64,000 nt of DNA, from the NCBI GenBank assembly GCA_020436085.1, contig JAGQYM010000012.1, forward strand, positions 31,828 to 95,827, given 5' to 3'. This DNA comes from Cyclobacteriaceae bacterium (GTDB lineage: Bacteria; Bacteroidota; Bacteroidia; Cytophagales; Cyclobacteriaceae). A program made the position numbers and the translations under genes. Below, one piece after another: positions 53,491-61,329 of this stretch. How positions within the stretch are numbered: position 1 is the first letter of the stretch; every line of letters begins with the position of its first letter. Under the pieces are notes generated by a model, which was given only the letters and a program-made list of their open reading frames with translations, was not told the DNA's origin and did not search any database.

Positions 53491-53798
53491 AAGTTATCTG
53501 TTGACCGTTGAAAGCAAATCCGAAAGCTTGCCGGGCGCTAATGATCGAATTGCTTCCTTAACCACAAAGGCGATTCCGATAGCTATCGGGAGACGCAGAG
53601 GAGAAAGCTATTTCATGGTGGTGGTTCGTGAGGACATGCCTAATGCAGTAAGGCGCGAACCCATGCTTGGGGCGGGGAGAAATCAATTCCACGAAGAACC
53701 ACAATGAGGGATAGAAAGGAACAGAGGTTTGAAGGCTCTAAAGCTGGCGCGGAAGATAATCCCTCATCAGGTCGGGACACTAACCCTATTAAAACAAA
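53491..53798. other. Gene-free spacer with a perfect 14-bp palindrome
   Basis: No convincing reading frame. It holds CCGATAGCTATCGG (53576-53589), a perfect palindrome, and a GTGGTTCGTG/CACGAAGAACCAC imperfect inverted pair around 53620-53703. A stretch at 53743-53760 resembles half of the REP unit seen near 5.4 kb but lacks the second arm. Confidence 0.5.
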
Positions 53799-53826
53799 AA
53801 AACCCCGGCATCGCTGTCGGGGTTTT
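53799..53826 (-). terminator. Intrinsic terminator, near copy of the one at 1017-1048
   Basis: AAAACCCC with GGGGTTTT arms, extended by GGCA/TGTC around a TCGC loop. The flanking bases (TTTTAAGGGATT) and the end of the adjacent coding frame also match the other locus. So gene end and terminator were duplicated together. Confidence 0.8.
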
Positions 53827-53844
53827 AAGGGATTACGTTAGCCT

Positions 53845-54054
53845 TCATTTGATTTTTAGTTTGGTGAAACTTACGTCCTTAAGGCTGGTGGCCTGTGCGC
53901 TGCGTGTGCCGAAAGTAGCTTTGACATATCGCTTGGCAGCTCTGGCATTGTCGACTATGCCGTGTTTGCTGCGATAGATAAGCTGGTTTCGCTGTTGCCG
54001 CGCCATGATCAAGTCAACCTTCGCATCGTGCACTTCTTTGTTGAGACGGTGCAT
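53845..54054 (-). pseudogene. 3' remnant of a paralogue of the unknown-function gene at 1067-1789
   Basis: The 69 residues (LNKEVHDAKVDLIMARQQRN, then ARAAKRYVKATFG and LKDVSFTKLKIK) align without gaps to the C-terminal part of the protein encoded at 1067-1789 (KNDEVSKARLARTVTIQHRD, then ANRVKSYVRVLYG and VKELSFTKPKLR). The N-terminal two thirds are missing. The upstream frame is closed by a stop and DNA from a truncated hsdM is joined there. The ATG at 54052-54054 is probably fortuitous. Confidence 0.75.
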
Positions 54055-54757
54055 TCTGTGCCAACTTGAAGAAGTTGCTTGCCTTGGCCACGTAGATCAG
54101 CTGACCGAACCGTCTGGTTGTTCGCGCCAGTACGGTGCTTACTTGTTGCGGTGTATAGAACTCACCAGCTTTTTTGCCGGCACCGCTGGCAAACTTACCG
54201 ATGAGGTATTCGTAGGCATCGCCCAGCACATCGTTCTCGGTGTTGTGTAAATCGAAATCAACATCGTTGAGTTGTGATAGCACACGCACGATGAGTTTAT
54301 TCTTATCGTCTTCGCTCTTACCTAACTTACTGCTACCGAGGTCAAGGTCTTCGAAGAGGTTGATGAATTCTTCTTCGCTCTCGGTGCCCATGGTACTTTG
54401 CTCAATGTGATTGAGAATTTTAGCGAGGTCATCGAGTATAAATTTTTCTTTGCCTTCGGCATTGCCGCGTTCGGCAAGTTCGCTGAAGAGTTCATCGGGT
54501 TCGAGAAAATAACCCAGAGCATCGAGGGCATCGGCCTTTACCTCTTTCAAGTACAGCCTTCTTTGTTTGTGTTTCTTTAGGTCAGCGTAGGTGAGCTTGT
54601 CGGGTTTGAGGATCTTATTGGCATGATCCTCCATCTTCTCACTGAGGTACTTATAGAAAATAAAACCAAGGATGTAGTCTCTGAAGTCATCCGCGCCCAT
54701 CTTACCCCGCAGGGTGTCGGCAATTCTCCAGAGTAGTTGTTCGAGTTGTTCAGGCAT
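54014..54757 (-). pseudogene. Truncated type I restriction-modification methyltransferase subunit (hsdM remnant)
   Basis: The frame starts MPEQLEQLLWRIADTLRGKM and matches the HsdM N-terminal domain (GADDFRDYILGFIFYKYLSE), the linker, and the start of the methylase domain up to KAGEFYTPQQVSTVLA (residues 197-211). It then leaves the family: the S-adenosylmethionine motif and the NPPY/F catalytic motif are absent, and a normal HsdM is over 480 residues. The last 35 residues overlap the remnant at 53845-54054 in another frame. The stretch RRFGQLIYVAK may derive from that family's middle part (compare HFAQLVNMVT in the intact copy). No hsdS or hsdR gene is present. It is most likely a dead fragment left by recombination. 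Confidence 0.85.
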
Positions 54758-54974
54758 TGGTTGTCGCTATTCAGACCTTCTATTGGTGATGCCTAAATTA
54801 AGCGTTCCAGCCAATTTACAGAAATTCCTTTTTTAATACGGTAGACAAAGAAATTGACTCATCCTCTCCTGAATTGTAATGATATACGTATTTAGTATAC
54901 CATGCTGCTGACAAGTTGACAAGCAAGTCAATGGGATACCATCGACTTAGCTTGCTACTTTTTCTGATGAACTT

Positions 54975-55253
54975 TCACCGATGACCTGAATTCGAGCATG
55001 CTTCGTTATGAACGACAGCGAATGCCTTCCTTTCAATCACGTCAAACCATACAATATAGCTGTGCCCATAATATGACCGTGTTTCCGTCTTGATGGGATT
55101 AAATTCACTAGATTGAATCAACATTGCATTATATGCGCCCAATTCATTAGCCTCCCTATTCCGATGTTCACACGATGGAATTATTCCTATCAGTAAGACT
55201 GACATTATCACTCTCTGAGAGACCAGCCATCTGAATTTTGAGTCGGACCTCAC
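54975..55253 (-). CDS. Small putative lipoprotein, unknown
   Basis: The 92-residue frame starts with GTG overlapping the stop of the preceding gene (GTGA). It has a hydrophobic segment ending in a possible lipobox (IGIIPSC, C28), then a short globular part (YYGHSYIVWFDVIERKAFAVVHNE). I do not recognise it. The overlap argues that it is translated. The 217 bases between it and the hsdM remnant hold nothing I can support. Confidence 0.5.
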   Translation of the reverse strand: MRSDSKFRWLVSQRVIMSVLLIGIIPSCEHRNREANELGAYNAMLIQSSEFNPIKTETRSYYGHSYIVWFDVIERKAFAVVHNEACSNSGHR

Positions 55254-56062
55254 CGGGTTTCTTGATAAGTAACAATGCTCTGAAGGTGATAAAATTTATC
55301 ACTCCTAACTGTGGTTTGCATGGTATGTCTGTATGTCCCTGCTGGAAGAGCATGAAACCCTGGGCTAAAATAGAACGTTTGTCGTGTGCCGGTATTATAA
55401 AGAGCTGTATTATGAATTACCCCATTGTTTGAGAAGCTTTGGTGAACAACACTAATTCCGCCCTTCACGATCTTGAAAGTATTCGACTCTGCGCTATTAG
55501 GATAGCGCTGATTAATAATGCTCTTCTGAGAGGCAAGGTCCACTCTCATCAAGTCCGCAAAGGTCGTCAGATCGCATTCAACACCCCAGTTATACCACAT
55601 ACAGCTTTCAGATGGAGGATCATAGATACATCGATTCACAGTTCCACCAATGCAAACGATGTCACCTGGTGCGTAAACTGTTCCATTATGCTCACAACCA
55701 CAAGAGCTATCTACATCAGGAAGATTGGGAACCACTGAGCTCCCAATAAGTACAGCCTGTAGTGAGTCAGAATATTCTGCCACTTTGCTACTTTCTTCAT
55801 CCCTCACACAGAAGCACCACTTGTTGGTTGTCTCTTTGCAGTATTGGCCATCTGGGCATGGTGGGTTTCCACACTCCGTTGCAGTAGAACCGCACGCTGT
55901 CAATAGACCTCTTGTCTCCAACTCTTGAACAAATTTATCAACTGCGTCTGTGCGCTCTTTTTCAAGGTCAGCGCACCCGATAATTGAGAGAGCAAAAACA
56001 ATTAAGGCGAAGTATCTCAGCGTGATTTGCATGCTCATCATCCTAGTTATTGAATTCTTCAT
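55250..56062 (-). CDS. Cysteine-rich lipoprotein, unknown
   Basis: The 270-residue product has a lipoprotein signal (ALIVFALSIIGC, C30; the exact start among several Met codons is open). About ten more cysteines are concentrated in CGSTATECGNPPCPDGQYCK, WCFCV, SSCGCEHNG and NRCIYDPP. The first block resembles small disulfide-rich modules and the second a chitin-binding or EGF-like spacing, but I assign neither. The C-terminal 90 residues are beta-rich. It overlaps the small lipoprotein gene by four bases and lies 35 bases downstream of the C1q-like gene. Confidence 0.6.
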   Translation of the reverse strand: MKNSITRMMSMQITLRYFALIVFALSIIGCADLEKERTDAVDKFVQELETRGLLTACGSTATECGNPPCPDGQYCKETTNKWCFCVRDEESSKVAEYSDSLQAVLIGSSVVPNLPDVDSSCGCEHNGTVYAPGDIVCIGGTVNRCIYDPPSESCMWYNWGVECDLTTFADLMRVDLASQKSIINQRYPNSAESNTFKIVKGGISVVHQSFSNNGVIHNTALYNTGTRQTFYFSPGFHALPAGTYRHTMQTTVRSDKFYHLQSIVTYQETR

Positions 56063-56097
56063 TCCTTTTCATTTGCAGTTAAGTGATCTGAAGTTGA

Positions 56098-56712
56098 TTA
56101 AGGGGTACTAAACTTTATTATTTCAATTTGCGCGTACGTTTCATCACCTAAGTCATTTCCATTTTGAGAGCTGGAATTCAAGCCTCGAGCTTCAGTTCCT
56201 CCGTTAGTAGTTCTCACAATATGATGTATTTCGTAGGTAGTTTCTTTGCTCAAATTCAAGTAAACCAAGAGTAATGGTCGAACTGACGCATAACCATCGG
56301 GATGATTATGAACCGACATGCCGTAGTGTGCATTAGCTTCTATCACATTACCCGCGGCATCGATCTCGATTAGCCTGATTCTGGTATGATGAGTTCTATA
56401 GGCTCCAATATTTGCCTCCAACCTGTAAACTCCGGGCTGTAGAGTTACTCTGCTATTATTCAACTTAATCCATTCATCGGTCTTACCTAGAACTGTCAGT
56501 TCATTGAAATCGCGCCTCTCCCAGCTGTTTGCAACCAGCGTACCACTCTTGGCTTTATTTGCTTTCTTGTCCTTTACCAAAGCATATTCATAGTTGCCCG
56601 CAATAGGAATCAGTTCGCCTATCTTCTTTGTTTCTTGTGCAACAAGGATTGTATTACAAAAGCAAAGGAGGAACAGAGTCGCACATCTAACACAATAATT
56701 TTTCATGATCAT
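56098..56712 (-). CDS. Secreted C1q/phage-fibre-like jelly-roll protein
   Basis: The 204-residue product has a signal peptide (ends near LVAQ, residue 25). Its body reads YEYALVKDKKANKAKSGTLV, WERRDFNELT, VTLQPGVYRLEANIGAYRTH, TRIRLIEIDAAGN and YAQIEIIKF. That pattern ('GT...W..R.LN', 'L.PG.YR.EA.A..YR...H..RL') is shared with C1q-like domains of phage tail fibres and collagen-like proteins. It would be a trimeric binding domain exported to the periplasm or beyond. It belongs to the run of secreted genes 58302 to 54975, together with a tail-collar protein. Confidence 0.6.
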   Translation of the reverse strand: MIMKNYCVRCATLFLLCFCNTILVAQETKKIGELIPIAGNYEYALVKDKKANKAKSGTLVANSWERRDFNELTVLGKTDEWIKLNNSRVTLQPGVYRLEANIGAYRTHHTRIRLIEIDAAGNVIEANAHYGMSVHNHPDGYASVRPLLLVYLNLSKETTYEIHHIVRTTNGGTEARGLNSSSQNGNDLGDETYAQIEIIKFSTP

Positions 56713-56882
56713 AGATTTAAGTGTTACCTACTCTTCTTCGGATTTTCGGCTTTCTCCGACCAATCTGTATTCTTCAGTTGGCACATGTAAATAGATTTCA
56801 GTACTTGAAATATTCGACAATAAGTATTCAGACGCACAGTATTAGTTAGTAGGTGGAAATCCTACAAAGATCGAAGTGCTCG

Positions 56883-57530
56883 CTATACACCAATCTCCAC
56901 TCTAATTTGATTGCCCTGCCGGATCGTTCCTAAATTGATCACAGAGGGCATGTCTAGTTGAACACCTGGAGTACTGATGTCAAATCTCAATTGAGCCGGA
57001 AGTAGAGCCCTACACGCATCATACTCGCTAATGTCAACCAATGTGAAATTGTACTGTGGGGGGGCACTCTCAAGTGACGAGCCATCCCACTCGAGAGAAA
57101 ACAAATGGGGAAAACAGCCACCGCTGTAAGTGATGTCAATAATTAACTGACCGGTTGATTTATCAAAACTTGCTCCCTTCAAAATGATCACATTAGCCTG
57201 GCTGGTTGAATAAGTCGATACTTTCTTTACCTTAAGCTGCACCGTTTCATAGTCGGGTTCAGATGGATCTATGGTGGGTTGGGAAATTCTCACACCGTTA
57301 GACTGCTGATTGCCTGTCCAAGGTGCTGCTACTGCAAAAGGCACCATCATGTCCGCGCCAAAGACTGATGTAGGAATAACCTCGAGGGTGTAACCCCATA
57401 TTCCGTCATCGGGCTCTCGGACATAGAGGTGTTCGGTAAGTCTGACGTTCAAGTTGGTTCTTGAAAGATGGCCTGAAACGACAACCTTACCGTCTGGTGT
57501 AATGTCGATTTGTTTGATGTAAGCTCTCAT
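56883..57530 (-). CDS. Uncharacterised beta-rich protein
   Basis: The 215-residue product has no signal peptide (MRAYIKQIDITPDGKVVVSG) and no membrane helix. It is mostly beta. A conserved-looking block (YSGGCFPHLFSLEWDGSSLE, then PPQYNFTLVDISEYDACRAL) with two or three cysteines recalls small calcium-independent beta-sandwich domains, but no family is named with confidence. It lies 85 bases downstream of the tail-collar gene and 170 bases upstream of the C1q-like gene. If exported, it would need a non-classical route. Confidence 0.55.
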   Translation of the reverse strand: MRAYIKQIDITPDGKVVVSGHLSRTNLNVRLTEHLYVREPDDGIWGYTLEVIPTSVFGADMMVPFAVAAPWTGNQQSNGVRISQPTIDPSEPDYETVQLKVKKVSTYSTSQANVIILKGASFDKSTGQLIIDITYSGGCFPHLFSLEWDGSSLESAPPQYNFTLVDISEYDACRALLPAQLRFDISTPGVQLDMPSVINLGTIRQGNQIRVEIGV

Positions 57531-57615
57531 TATAATATTCGGTTAGAGATTTTGATTTCAGCTGGATGATGCATGATTGTAATCACAAGCATTACACAGC
57601 TTGCTGTTTAGTTCA

Positions 57616-58302
57616 TTATTTTACCTTCACAATCCAGTGTATGTATGCATTGATGGGCCTTGTCTCTATATCCCCACCCTCATTCACTATAAGGGTGTGA
57701 TTATGATCGTTAGCTGTCAACTGAATGTTGGAAGTACTATGCACGTAGTCGCCAAAGGTTACGTTGTTGCTTGATCCAACTCCGTGTTCTACACCCTTGC
57801 CCCCTCCATGTCCAGGGAGGTTGTGTGTATGTTTTCCTGAAGGGGAGGTTCTACCAGTAAAGTTAGTGGTAGGTAATCTAGTCGATTGACGTTGAATTGA
57901 GCCAACTTCATTTGATTCACTATTTCCCAAGACAATCCGGCCATCCTTCTCTGGATCAATAAATTCATCATTTCGAGTTCCAGAAACTCCGCGGAGAAAT
58001 AAACCCCTTAAATCAGGAATTTTAAAAAGATCTTTGTTCACTCCCTGATCCGGAGTCCAATTGTCTGCTATAACTCTATAAAGTTCAGGAAACTGATCCT
58101 TAGCCATTGTCAGGCCATCGCATACCTTCCAGTTGGCCGGTAAAAATGCCGGATCGCCTGACCAAGCTACGATCGTTCCGATTGGGACTTCCTCATTATC
58201 CACAAAGCTCCCTGTTTCATTGCTAGACCTAAATGCCAAGGAACTAATTATTCCAACACTTAATATTGTTGAAAAGCCGATAGTTAAAATTTTTTCCTTC
58301 AT
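57616..58302 (-). CDS. Secreted phage-tail-collar-domain protein
   Basis: From the ATG at 58300-58302 (MKEKILTIGFSTILSVGIIS) a signal or anchor segment is followed by the tail collar domain: PIGTIVAWSGDPAFLPANWK, VCDGLTMAKDQFPELYRVIA and KIPDLRGLFLRGVSG. The histidine-rich segment HTHNLPGHGGGKGVEHG and NDHNHTLIVNEGG is typical of microcystin-dependent/MdpB-type and tail-fibre tip domains, where paired His bind iron. The end is TRPINAYIHWIVKVK. A leader segment on a tail-collar domain means the protein is exported rather than part of a phage particle; no other phage gene is present. Confidence 0.8.
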   Translation of the reverse strand: MKEKILTIGFSTILSVGIISSLAFRSSNETGSFVDNEEVPIGTIVAWSGDPAFLPANWKVCDGLTMAKDQFPELYRVIADNWTPDQGVNKDLFKIPDLRGLFLRGVSGTRNDEFIDPEKDGRIVLGNSESNEVGSIQRQSTRLPTTNFTGRTSPSGKHTHNLPGHGGGKGVEHGVGSSNNVTFGDYVHSTSNIQLTANDHNHTLIVNEGGDIETRPINAYIHWIVKVK

Positions 58303-58464
58303 GATTTTGATTTTTGATAGCAACTCTCTTTCCTTTAAAATCTTTTGTCAAATTCCAACCTGAATTGTTGATTAGCCGATTGACATATCTAAGTAACCTC
58401 CCTTAATCGAGGTTTTAAGTCATGAACAAGAATCCGGAGGTGCAGGGTTAGTGCGTGGCGGGAA

Positions 58465-59133
58465 TCAATAGGAGATCGGAATGGTGCCTTTTAACCGGAC
58501 ACGAAGAAAAACCCAAAAACCTACCGCATACAATAGATAGGTTATGTTGTTGAAGATGTTATTCAGAAACCAAACTCTTATGGCGAGAAAGGTCTCCAAA
58601 AGTGTCATCAGAAAGAACGTGCTGAAGCAATAGAAGAAGATAGCGGTAAGGAACCAGAAGGTAGAGGAGGAACGCGGCTGCTCTCCATGTTCAATAAGAT
58701 TCAACAAAGCAAAGCCAGCGAGGAAAGAACCAATAATTTCATAGGAAGCATTGAACAGAGCACTACCTGATACAAAGTCGATGTTGAGGTAGGGATAAAT
58801 TACTACACAGAACAACCAAAAAGGAAGCACTATGACCCAAGCTCCTTTAGCGAGTCGCCTTAACACTCTCAACTCACTGACCTGCCAGATAAACCAGAAG
58901 AAGAACAGCGCCTCCAGTAAGGAGTAAGTGTTGAAGATATTTAGCAGGTGTGTCGTAGTGCCGCTGCTGATCAGCACCCACATGATGATATCTACCGCGA
59001 GCCCGATGAGCAGGAAAAACAAAAACAGCCGGAGGGTAACTCCGGCATGTTTGAAGGCTCTGATTCCAAATATGATGGGGATTAGAATCGGTAGAGCCAG
59101 TAAACCTGAAAGTGTAATCTGGCTGATGTGCAA
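58465..59133 (-). CDS. Seven-helix membrane protein, unknown function
   Basis: The 222-residue product has seven hydrophobic segments spread over the whole chain, with aromatic clusters (LLEALFFFWFIWQV, FWFLTAIFFYCFSTFFLM). I do not recognise the family. The only plausible start is a TTG at 59131-59133, two bases after the upstream stop codon, which fits translational coupling to the lipoprotein gene at 59136. It ends the LytTR system 2 operon. Confidence 0.6.
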   Translation of the reverse strand: MHISQITLSGLLALPILIPIIFGIRAFKHAGVTLRLFLFFLLIGLAVDIIMWVLISSGTTTHLLNIFNTYSLLEALFFFWFIWQVSELRVLRRLAKGAWVIVLPFWLFCVVIYPYLNIDFVSGSALFNASYEIIGSFLAGFALLNLIEHGEQPRSSSTFWFLTAIFFYCFSTFFLMTLLETFLAIRVWFLNNIFNNITYLLYAVGFWVFLRVRLKGTIPISY

Positions 59134-59135
59134 TA

Positions 59136-59978
59136 TTAGTTGTTATAAGGAGGTGGTGGGAAGGATTTTTGGAGGAATGTTCCCACGTTTAGATTTGCCC
59201 GATTATAAACTGTCCTTCTTTGAGCATCCACACCAGCTAGTACTGGACGCAACCAATTGGGTTCATGATCAATATCATGTGAGAGGCCCAAATAATATCT
59301 GATATGGGTTAATCCGCCATTTCTATTCAAAAACTCATCATAACTGGGATTTTTTTCAAATATAGAAACCATATACTTGCTATAAGGACCAATCCCGTTG
59401 GGAGAGATAATAGAGAGTAGTGACCTAAAGTTTTCAGCAAAATCTAGAACATCTTGTCTAGAAATCTTTTTTGCTTTGCCGACAGAGGTGTCCTCCTGAA
59501 TGAAATTCTGAATTTCAGTGTAATGAGTACTAGTCTTGTTGTAAGTAAAAACAGTTGGAACCATTAATGTATCACCAATAGCGGGAGAATTCTCTGGATC
59601 CTTTTCAGTCGAATCGTCTGCGTTTATTTGCTCCAATGCAAGAAAAAATGTTGGGTAATCACTATTAGTAGGGTTATAACAATACCAAAATCTTATGGCA
59701 TTATTAGGCGAATTAATCTGAAAGTAATCTGCCTCATAAACTCCACCGAAAGCATATACCCTCACAATATTTTGGAAACTGTGATTTTCGTTCATAAGAT
59801 ATGAGGCAAGTTTCGCTGTATTTTTCAAGGTAAAGGGCTCTGTAGAGAGGGCTTCAACAAGATCAGGAGCCATTTTAGGTCTTTTTGCTTCTGGAAGAAG
59901 CTTAATCTCATCCTTTGGTTGCGCGCGGCATGCTGTAAGCACAACAATCATCATAGAAAATGCAATCAGATATCTCAT
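59136..59978 (-). CDS. Lipoprotein, unknown function
   Basis: The ATG at 59976-59978 gives MRYLIAFSMMIVVLTACRAQ, a lipoprotein signal with lipobox VLTAC, and is preferred over the frame's upstream Met codons. The 280-residue product is mixed alpha/beta with a Tyr/Asn-rich middle (RFWYCYNPTNSDYPTFFLAL) and a proline-rich end (KSFPPPPYNN). No family is recognised. It lies between a small beta-rich protein and the membrane protein, all on the minus strand. Confidence 0.6.
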   Translation of the reverse strand: MRYLIAFSMMIVVLTACRAQPKDEIKLLPEAKRPKMAPDLVEALSTEPFTLKNTAKLASYLMNENHSFQNIVRVYAFGGVYEADYFQINSPNNAIRFWYCYNPTNSDYPTFFLALEQINADDSTEKDPENSPAIGDTLMVPTVFTYNKTSTHYTEIQNFIQEDTSVGKAKKISRQDVLDFAENFRSLLSIISPNGIGPYSKYMVSIFEKNPSYDEFLNRNGGLTHIRYYLGLSHDIDHEPNWLRPVLAGVDAQRRTVYNRANLNVGTFLQKSFPPPPYNN

Positions 59979-59988
59979 ATGTATAGGG

Positions 59989-60396
59989 TTAGTTGACAAT
60001 TGATTCATATTTGCTATTATTAAAATTGAAAAATCCAAATCCCCTACCACCCCTATCTAATACTCTCGTAAGCTGGTACTGTGCCTCTCGTGGTGACGAG
60101 ATCGTGATCGAATACGAACTCCCCGGTGTTCCTTTTACAAACCAGTGAACGATGTATTCCTTTCCTTCCTCCAACTCCACCGTGGTCGAGTCGCTGTTTT
60201 GCATGATCAGCTCATTGTCGAGGTAGAGCATCAGAGAGCCGCTCGCTATGAATGTAGACGTCACCATTTTCGTCATCCGTGTCTGTGAATTATAAGTACA
60301 AAGTAGGTGGTGCTGTCCTGCCACTAAACCCGCGATCAGCCAGTGGCTGGACCGGGTAAGAGGCTGGTGTGTAGTCGCATGAGAACGGAAACTCAT
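59989..60396 (-). CDS. Small beta-rich protein coupled to the LytTR regulator
   Basis: The 135-residue frame overlaps the regulator's stop codon by four bases (ATGA) and ends 10 bases before the next gene, so it sits tightly in the operon. The chain has no clear signal peptide. It is beta-rich (SGSLMLYLDNELIMQ, then EEGKEYIVHWFVKG) and ends with GGRGFGFFNFNNS. I do not recognise it. The tight packing is the main argument for it being a gene. Confidence 0.55.
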   Translation of the reverse strand: MSFRSHATTHQPLTRSSHWLIAGLVAGQHHLLCTYNSQTRMTKMVTSTFIASGSLMLYLDNELIMQNSDSTTVELEEGKEYIVHWFVKGTPGSSYSITISSPREAQYQLTRVLDRGGRGFGFFNFNNSKYESIVN

Positions 60397-61151
60397 GCGC
60401 GCTTCAGTTGTAGTAAAAACTCCTCTTTCTTCCGCCTAGACACATCGATGAAGGTGCCGTCCGTCAGCTTCACCTGGCCGCCTTCCCCTCGGATGTATTC
60501 GGTGACGTAGCCGAGGTTCACCAGGTGGGAGTTGTGCACGCGGCAAAAGCGGTGGTCGCTCAGCAGTTGCTCGCACTCCTTCAGCGTGCGCGACACGATG
60601 ATGTTCTTGCCATTGGTGAGGTGGAAGGTGGTGTAGGTATTGTCTGACTCACAGCGGAGGATGTCTTTCACCGCCACAAACACAAAGCCCGTGAAGGTGG
60701 GAAGTGCGATCTTCTCCTGGTCGCTGCGGCTGGCGTTGACATTGTCCAGCAGCACCTTGAGGTGTTGGAGGCCTTCCTTTGCTCCTTTCTTCTGTTTGAA
60801 CTTGGTGATGGCGGCATCCAACTCTCCTTTCGCCACGGGCTTCACCAGGTAGTCGACAGCGGAGAGGCGGAATGCCCTGACGGCAAACTCTTCGAAGGAG
60901 GTGGTGAAGATGATTTCAAAGTCGATAGTGGGTAGTGACTGCAACAAATCAAACGAAGTGTGTGGTGGCAGCATCACATCGAGGAACACGAGGTCGGGAG
61001 AATGATGCTTCAGCATTTCCTGTGCCTCGGCTATGGAAGTGGCTACGCCCAGCAGTTTTAGCTCGGGATGGCTTTCCGACAACAGGTCCTGCAGCATCGT
61101 GGCCTGCATGGGTTCGTCTTCTACGATCAGTACAGAGTAGTTTTCTTGCAT
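60393..61151 (-). CDS. LytTR-family response regulator (system 2)
   Basis: The 252-residue product has a receiver domain (E11/D12, phospho-acceptor D58 in VFLDVMLP, K104 in LVKPVAKGE) and a LytTR domain from about residue 150 (LRCESDNTYTTFHLTNGK, CRVHNSHLVNLGYVTEY). It is diverged from the system 1 regulator (47316). Its kinase gene lies upstream but is separated by 178 bases that hold an inverted-repeat element (61185-61293). Four more genes follow on the same strand. Confidence 0.92.
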   Translation of the reverse strand: MQENYSVLIVEDEPMQATMLQDLLSESHPELKLLGVATSIAEAQEMLKHHSPDLVFLDVMLPPHTSFDLLQSLPTIDFEIIFTTSFEEFAVRAFRLSAVDYLVKPVAKGELDAAITKFKQKKGAKEGLQHLKVLLDNVNASRSDQEKIALPTFTGFVFVAVKDILRCESDNTYTTFHLTNGKNIIVSRTLKECEQLLSDHRFCRVHNSHLVNLGYVTEYIRGEGGQVKLTDGTFIDVSRRKKEEFLLQLKRA

Positions 61152-61184
61152 AGGCTCATGAGTTGGAAGTCATAGACAAGGTGT

Positions 61185-61293
61185 CGTCTTTGCGAAGGAG
61201 CACGATGATTATCGGGCGACTGCGGCAATCTCTTAATTGCTGCTTCGTAATTGGGGATTGCTTCTCCCGACAAAAGTCGGGATCGCAATGACG
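61185..61293. repeat. Small inverted-repeat (MITE-like) element between kinase and regulator genes
   Basis: The ends are CGTCTTTGCGA (61185-61195) and TCGCAATGACG (61283-61293), inverted copies with one difference, 109 bp apart. Inside is a perfect hairpin TCCCGAC-AAAA-GTCGGGA (61266-61283). Similar TCGCAATGACG-ended elements are, in my recollection, scattered in Bacteroidota genomes, but I cannot search for copies here. Confidence 0.6.
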
Positions 61294-61329
61294 TGTTTTC
61301 AAAAAAGTGCGTTTTTATGGTCTTCATAT

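Noticed and set aside
53743-53760. Possible seventh REP copy (GCTGGCGCGGAAG...)
   Set aside because: Only one arm matches. The second arm and the loop are absent, so chance or complete decay cannot be told apart.
53491-53798. Short plus-strand frames (about 60-80 codons) after greB
   Set aside because: They lie in repeat-derived spacer, have no start-site context and no protein-like composition.
57616-58302. Prophage or contractile injection system based on the tail-collar domain
   Set aside because: No capsid, portal, terminase, sheath or baseplate gene is present in 64 kb, and the protein has its own leader segment.
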